Assembly: GCA_015520975.1 (NCBI GenBank)
Contig: WAOZ01000047.1
Location: forward strand, 1-9,158
Length of the DNA: 9,158 bases
Source of the DNA: DHVE2 group archaeon
GTDB lineage: Archaea; Thermoplasmatota; Thermoplasmata; Thermoplasmatales; Aciduliprofundaceae
Direction of reading: 5' to 3'
The notes beneath the pieces were generated by a model that saw nothing but the letters and a program-made list of their open reading frames with translations, ran no database searches and was not told the DNA's origin. This document shows positions 6,322 through 9,158 of this stretch, piece after piece. The stretch's first letter is position 1; each line of letters opens with the position of its first letter. The position numbers were made by a program, and so were the translations under genes.

Positions 6322-6338
6322 ATGGTATGAGATACCAT
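6322..6338. promoter_or_regulatory. Perfect 7-bp inverted repeat at the gcvPA transcription/translation start (operator candidate)
   Basis: ATGGTAT-GAG-ATACCAT has perfect 7-base arms and a 3-base spacer. It lies where transcription of gcvPA should start if the TATA box at 6293-6302 is used, and covers ATG 6327. This is the expected place for a repressor site controlling the glycine cleavage genes. It could instead be a small hairpin in the mRNA, or chance. Confidence 0.45.
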
Positions 6339-7670
6339 GTCGGCGTTATGGATGATGATATCCAGAAAATGCTGGAAGAACTAGGCATTGAGGACTGGAA
6401 AGAGCTTTTCAAAGATGTACCCCCCGATGCCTGGAAAGACGGTATTGATATCCCTTCTATGAGCCAGTATGAGGTTTACCGATATGCCGTGGAACTTGCA
6501 TCTAAAAACATGGACTTTTTCAAAATGCCCAACTTCCTCGGTGCCGGTGCATATTTCCATTTTGTGCCACCCGCTGTTATTGCCATTGCTTCAAGGTCAG
6601 AGTTCTACACATCGTACACACCATATCAGCCCGAAATATCGCAGGGTATGCTTCAAACACTGTTCGAATACCAGAGCATGATTGCGGAATTAACAGGTAT
6701 GGATGTGGCAAACTCCTCTATGTACGATGCATCCACGGCGCTGGGTGAGGCTGCCAGAATGGCATACAGAATAAACAGAAGACGGGAAATACTGGTTCCC
6801 GAGAACCTTTACTGGGAAAAAGAAAGTGTGCTGAAAAACTATATCAAAGGATTGAATATGGTGGTGAAAAAGTATCCGCTCACCGAAAAAGGCATGGTAG
6901 ATTTGGAAAAACTGAATGAGTACGTTAATGATAACACCGCAGCCGTGTATGTTGAAAATCCTAATTTTTTCGGTGTCATCGATAGCAATGTGCCGGAAAT
7001 TAAATCTCTGCTGGATACCAAAACGATTCTTATAGTCGGCACGAATCCGATCTCACTTGGAGTGCTGAAACCCCCGGGAGATTACGGAGCGGATATAGTC
7101 ATAGGAGAGGGACAGGTTCTGGGCAATCCAATTTCATTCGGCGGCCCGCTGCTGGGAATGTTCGCAACAAAGATGAAATATGTCAGAAAGATGCCGGGCA
7201 GGCTTATAGGCGCCACTGTGGATCGGAAAGGAAGACGGGCGTTTGCCATGACGCTTCAAACAAGGGAGCAGCATATAAGAAGGGGCAAAGCAACCAGCAA
7301 TATATGCTCAAATGAAGCGCTGTGTGCCGTTATGAGCGCTGTTTATCTCGCGTATCTCGGCTCCAACGGGCTGAGAAAACTCGCCGAGAGGAATATGGAG
7401 AACGCAAAGCTTCTTATGAGAAAACTTGAGAACGCGGGATTCAAAGCTCCGCATTTTGACGCCCCGCATTTCAACGAATTTCTGGTAGAACTACCAGGCA
7501 ACCCGTTCACGATTGCCGAAAAACTTGTGAAAAAAGGCGTTCACGGCGGACTGCCCATTCCAGAGGGTTGTTATGCAGGCGTTCCGAATTCAATGCTTCT
7601 GTGCACAACTGAAATGCACACTGAGAGAGATATGAGTCTCTTAGTTAGCGCGCTGCAGGAGGTGATTTGA
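6327..7670 (+). CDS. gcvPA: Glycine dehydrogenase (decarboxylating) subunit 1, P-protein alpha
   Basis: One half of the split P-protein of the glycine cleavage system. With GcvPB it decarboxylates glycine and passes the aminomethyl group to lipoylated GcvH. The 447 residues are the normal length. Family blocks: NFLGAGAYFHFVPPAV (69-84), TSYTPYQPEISQG (95-107), ELTGMDVANSSMYDAST (121-137), NPISFGGPLLGMFA (267-280) and QTREQHIRRGKATSNICSN (311-329). The PLP lysine is on the partner subunit, as expected. ATG 6327 gives MRYHVGVMDDDIQKML, approximating the family's usual M-x-Y start, though the customary proline and threonine are absent. ATG 6348 (residue 8) is a real alternative because an inverted repeat covers 6327. 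No ribosome binding site precedes either, so the message is probably leaderless. gcvPB follows directly; the T, H and L proteins are not in the window. Confidence 0.95.
   Translation: MRYHVGVMDDDIQKMLEELGIEDWKELFKDVPPDAWKDGIDIPSMSQYEVYRYAVELASKNMDFFKMPNFLGAGAYFHFVPPAVIAIASRSEFYTSYTPYQPEISQGMLQTLFEYQSMIAELTGMDVANSSMYDASTALGEAARMAYRINRRREILVPENLYWEKESVLKNYIKGLNMVVKKYPLTEKGMVDLEKLNEYVNDNTAAVYVENPNFFGVIDSNVPEIKSLLDTKTILIVGTNPISLGVLKPPGDYGADIVIGEGQVLGNPISFGGPLLGMFATKMKYVRKMPGRLIGATVDRKGRRAFAMTLQTREQHIRRGKATSNICSNEALCAVMSAVYLAYLGSNGLRKLAERNMENAKLLMRKLENAGFKAPHFDAPHFNEFLVELPGNPFTIAEKLVKKGVHGGLPIPEGCYAGVPNSMLLCTTEMHTERDMSLLVSALQEVI
7657..7666 (+). promoter_or_regulatory. Ribosome binding site of gcvPB, within gcvPA
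   Basis: AGGAGGTGAT is a complete match to the 16S 3' end complement and lies 4 bases before ATG 7671, in the last codons of gcvPA. Such a strong site at a zero-gap junction would favour matched output of the two subunits. Confidence 0.75.
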
Positions 7671-9083
7671 ATGTACAGGCAGGCGCACTACGACGAAAAA
7701 TTGCTGAACGAAATGGGCGATTCAAATTACACACCAACATACATCGATATTCCCTCTAACCTTAAAAGGGAGAATCTAAAACTACCCGAGCTGCCAGAAT
7801 ATGAGGTGGTGAGGCATTACACGCGTTTGAGTGAGATGAACTACGGCGTAGATAACGGCATATACCCGCTCGGTTCATGCACGATGAAATATAACCCAAA
7901 ACTCAGCGAAGAGATTGCGCGTTTGTTTATGTATCTGCATCCCTACCAGCATGAATCCACCGTTCAGGGCGCACTGAAAATCATGTACGAACTGCAGGAG
8001 ATGCTCAAAGAAATTACGGATATGGACGAGTTCTCGCTTCAGCCCGCCGCAGGGGCTCACGGAGAATTTACGGGCATGCTTATCGTGCGTGCATATCACG
8101 AACTTAACGGTGAAATTGAAAAAAGGAGAAATGTCATCGTCCCGGATTCCGCTCACGGTACCAATCCTGCAAGCGCGGCTATGGCCGGATTTAATGTGAT
8201 AGAGATTCCTTCCGACGAGAACGGTATGATAGACATGGAAGCCCTTGAAAATGTGGCCGATGACACCATCGCGGCTTTTATGATAACGAATCCCAACACC
8301 CTCGGCATATTCGAAGAGAACATTTTAGAAATTGCGAAAATTATGCATAGAAATGGTGCTCTTCTTTACTACGATGGTGCGAATCTTAACGCCATTATGG
8401 GCATAACCTCTCCGGGAAAAATGGGATTTGATATAGTGCATCTTAACCTTCACAAAACATTCAGCACACCGCATGGCGGCGGCGGACCCGGTGCGGGGCC
8501 GGTAGGCGTCAATAAGAAACTCGCAGAGTTCCTTCCCGTACCCATTGTGAGATACGACGGAGAAAAATACTATCTGGATTACGGACTCAAACATACCATA
8601 GGAAAAGTCAGAATGTTTTACGGAAACTTCGGAGTGCTTGTAAAAGCCTGGGCATACATAAAAAACAAGGGCGGTGAGGGACTGAAAAACGCGGCGATCA
8701 GAGCTGTTGTCAATGCCAATTATCTCAAAGAGAGAATTCTGGGACATTACGAGATGCCCTATAAAAGATTGAGAAAGCACGAATTTGTGGTGAAACCCAG
8801 AAACACAAAGGCTCTTGATGTGGCCAAAAGACTTCTGGATTTCGGTATGCATGCACCCACGATATATTTCCCACTCATCGTGCATGAAGCCTTGATGATA
8901 GAGCCCACGGAGTCCGAAACAAAAGAATCGCTGGACAGATTCGCTGATGTTATGATTAAAATCGCGGAAGAAGCGGAAAACGATCCAGAAAAACTGAAAA
9001 ATGCACCACAGAATACGGCGGTTCAGAGAGTGGATGATGTGCTCGCGGCCAAGAAACCCGTGCTGACCTGGAAGATGCTCTAA
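7671..9083 (+). CDS. gcvPB: Glycine dehydrogenase (decarboxylating) subunit 2, P-protein beta (PLP subunit)
   Basis: Catalytic half of the split P-protein. The 470 residues match the family. PLP-binding lysine is K262 in NLHKTFSTPHGGGGPGAGPVG (259-279). Other visible features: YPLGSCTMKYNPK (65-77), the AGAHGEF block (127-133), the cofactor-contact region DSAHGTNPASA (159-169), YYDGANLNAIMG (233-244) with D235 expected to contact the pyridinium nitrogen, and EPTESETKESLDRF (411-424). It forms an alpha2beta2 enzyme with GcvPA. ATG 7671 follows the gcvPA stop with no spacer and has a full ribosome binding site, so the start is secure. The stop TAA at 9081-9083 overlaps the stop of a minus-strand gene fragment by sequence. 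Nothing is missing or broken. Confidence 0.96.
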   Translation: MYRQAHYDEKLLNEMGDSNYTPTYIDIPSNLKRENLKLPELPEYEVVRHYTRLSEMNYGVDNGIYPLGSCTMKYNPKLSEEIARLFMYLHPYQHESTVQGALKIMYELQEMLKEITDMDEFSLQPAAGAHGEFTGMLIVRAYHELNGEIEKRRNVIVPDSAHGTNPASAAMAGFNVIEIPSDENGMIDMEALENVADDTIAAFMITNPNTLGIFEENILEIAKIMHRNGALLYYDGANLNAIMGITSPGKMGFDIVHLNLHKTFSTPHGGGGPGAGPVGVNKKLAEFLPVPIVRYDGEKYYLDYGLKHTIGKVRMFYGNFGVLVKAWAYIKNKGGEGLKNAAIRAVVNANYLKERILGHYEMPYKRLRKHEFVVKPRNTKALDVAKRLLDFGMHAPTIYFPLIVHEALMIEPTESETKESLDRFADVMIKIAEEAENDPEKLKNAPQNTAVQRVDDVLAAKKPVLTWKML

Positions 9084-9143
9084 TCTTCGCCCACGCTGTC
9101 GCGCACCCATCTGAGATACTCTTCGCTCCCGTCCTCAATGGGC
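9080..9143 (-). CDS. C-terminal fragment of an unidentified minus-strand gene
   Basis: The minus strand reads 20 open codons from the edge of genuine sequence to TAG at 9082-9080, giving PIEDGSEEYLRWVRDSVGED. The stop overlaps the gcvPB stop in the shared bases CTAA, a common tail-to-tail arrangement in compact genomes. The acidic, hydrophilic end looks like a protein C-terminus, but 60 bases cannot prove a gene and I cannot name a family. Bases right of 9143 are adapter and must not be translated. Confidence 0.4.
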
Positions 9144-9158
9144 CTGTCTCTTATACAC
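9144..9158. other. Sequencing adapter remnant (Nextera/Tn5 mosaic end)
   Basis: CTGTCTCTTATACAC is identical to the first 15 bases of the reverse complement of the Tn5 mosaic end used in Nextera libraries (full form CTGTCTCTTATACACATCT). It sits exactly at the end of the window, so it is read-through adapter left on a contig end, not genomic DNA. Confidence 0.92.

Noticed and set aside
8325..9110. Minus-strand open frame of 261 codons over gcvPB
   Set aside because: It is antisense to an intact, strongly conserved gcvPB. Its Cys/His/Phe-rich product resembles no family I know, and it has no start signals.
9144..9158. Tn5-type transposon end
   Set aside because: The match is to the engineered mosaic end, lies exactly at the contig edge, and no transposase or target duplication is visible; library adapter explains it.

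Overview
The window looks archaeal, most likely euryarchaeal. The evidence is an Nre-family DNA repair protein, an FtsZ preceded by a ribbon-helix-helix regulator, archaeal-type TATA boxes about 25-30 bases ahead of starts, several apparently leaderless first genes alongside internal genes with strong GGAGG ribosome binding sites, and AGA/AGG-rich arginine codons. A Thermoplasmatota-like source (for example near Aciduliprofundum) is a guess from general gene style and cannot be proved here. The last 15 bases match the Nextera/Tn5 mosaic end, so the window ends at a contig edge with untrimmed adapter.

Left part (1-1707, minus strand): a cell-division operon read right to left. It encodes a small protein with two tandem ribbon-helix-helix domains (CdrS-like), an FtsZ with FtsZ2-like core features, and the first 81 codons of a coiled-coil/TPR-like protein cut by the window edge. 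The order RHH regulator then ftsZ matches the cdrS-ftsZ2 locus known in Euryarchaeota.

Middle (1936-5059, plus strand): a leaderless winged-helix plus P-loop ATPase regulator; then nre, whose TATA box lies inside the last codons of the regulator; then a radical SAM protein of the spore photoproduct lyase-like (SplB) family that overlaps nre by 14 bases. Nre and the radical SAM protein are probably translationally coupled, which hints at a shared role in DNA maintenance.

Right part (5036-9083): an MFS exporter on the minus strand, converging on the radical SAM gene with a 24-base overlap, and diverging from the two-subunit P-protein of the glycine cleavage system (gcvPA, gcvPB; no spacer between them). 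One palindromic TATA box lies between the divergent MFS and gcvPA genes, and a perfect 7-bp inverted repeat covers the predicted transcription start of gcvPA. A fragment of a minus-strand gene abuts gcvPB tail to tail at the right end.

No gene-free stretch exceeds 300 bases; the longest is the 228-base divergent promoter region 1708-1935. I see no rRNA, tRNA, CRISPR array or insertion sequence. The gene content is mostly known families; the least described points are the tandem-RHH CdrS-like protein with its downstream coiled-coil partner, and the inverted repeat at gcvPA.
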